From: Acidobacteriota bacterium
GTDB taxonomy: Bacteria > Acidobacteriota > Terriglobia > UBA7540
Assembly: GCA_003171295.1 (NCBI GenBank)
Contig: PMYF01000845.1
Coordinates: 1 to 6,029 of the forward strand
DNA length: 6,029 nucleotides
Reading direction: 5' to 3'
Within the stretch, counting starts at the first letter, position 1; the number at the start of each line of letters is the position of its first letter. The translations under genes were made by a program, and so were the position numbers. Under the pieces are notes generated by a model, which ran no database searches, was not told the DNA's origin, and saw only the letters and a list, made by a program, of their open reading frames with translations. This document shows, one piece after another, positions 5,875-6,029 of this stretch.

Positions 5875-5928
5875 ATGAAGCCTGTTACCTTGGCGATTGT
5901 GACTGGGTTACGGCGATCTCGGAGGTAA
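5875..5928 (+). pseudogene. 17-codon ORF behind a good SD, probable broken gene start
   Basis: AGAGGT (5862-5867) stands 7 nt before an ATG at 5875, 44 nt after the cupin gene, exactly where the next operon gene should begin. The frame reads MKPVTLAIVTGLRRSRR and stops at 5926-5928. The first eleven residues look like a normal gene start, and the rest looks out of frame. An overlapping frame from ATG 5868 continues to TAA 5958-5960 (30 residues, containing DWVTAISEVRAARVE). All frames close soon after, so no long protein can be made here. A frameshifted or deleted gene is my preferred reading; a short peptide, or mere chance, is possible. Confidence 0.35.
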
Positions 5929-5961
5929 GGGCAGCGCGTGTTGAGTATGTGTCGAGTTAAC

Positions 5962-6003
5962 GCGCGGCGCTTGTCGCTCCAGAGCCCCAGCCGCGCTGCG
6001 GCT
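5962..6003 (+). other. Overlapping GC-rich inverted repeats
   Basis: AGCCGC (5989-5994) and GCGGCT (5998-6003) form a perfect 6-bp stem with a 3-nt loop. A competing pair, GCGCGGC (5962-5968) and GCCGCGC (5990-5996), shares part of it, so two mutually exclusive hairpins are possible. No T-run follows, so this is not a standard terminator; it may be a weak or Rho-type end of the upstream operon, or a leader structure for a gene to the right. Confidence 0.3.
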
Positions 6004-6015
6004 CAGAAATAGTTG

Positions 6016-6024
6016 AGAAGGTGA
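6016..6024 (+). promoter_or_regulatory. SD-like AGAAGGTGA at the right edge
   Basis: A purine-rich AGAAGGTGA ends 5 nt before the window edge, suitable spacing for a start codon at or just past base 6030. A gene may therefore begin immediately outside the window; nothing of it can be read. Confidence 0.25.
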
Positions 6025-6029
6025 ACAAC

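Overview
The window looks like chromosomal DNA from a moderately GC-rich, Gram-negative-type bacterium. A member of the Acidobacteriota or a similar soil or sediment lineage would fit, because Tat-exported lactonase-family propellers, hemerythrin proteins and short cupins are common there. This placement is inference from gene content; there is no rRNA or other marker gene here. Start codons and Shine-Dalgarno (SD) sequences are ordinary bacterial ones.

Layout, left to right. (1) Bases 1-266 are a leader region with no secure gene, a plausible sigma70-type promoter and an AGGAGG that sets the start of the first gene. (2) 267-1529, plus strand: a lactonase-family seven-bladed beta-propeller protein with a twin-arginine export signal. 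(3) 1513-3540, minus strand: a small accessory cassette. It is read from a 49-codon mini-ORF, through an orphan DNA-methyltransferase-like protein (DUF6094-like, TTG start), to a 249-aa protein I do not recognise. The end of the last gene overlaps the end of the lactonase gene by 17 bp in convergent orientation. (4) 3541-3676: a divergent intergenic stretch with no convincing promoter. (5) 3677-5830, plus strand: a probable operon with a 35-codon ORF joined by an ATGA overlap to a hemerythrin-domain protein, then an L-lactate dehydrogenase, then a small cupin 25 nt further on. (6) 5831-6029: a start site with a good SD that opens only a 17-codon frame, so probably a broken gene, then GC-rich inverted repeats and an SD-like sequence at the right edge that may serve a gene outside the window.

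The plus-strand operon suggests redox work: a diiron O2/NO-responsive protein, NADH-linked pyruvate/lactate interconversion and a small metal-binding-type cupin. The link is by gene order only. The minus-strand cassette looks like accessory DNA placed between ordinary metabolic genes. It is the least explained part of the window, but I see no nuclease, integrase, transposase or repeat that would make it a recognisable defence or mobile system. No tRNA, rRNA, CRISPR array or insertion sequence was found.
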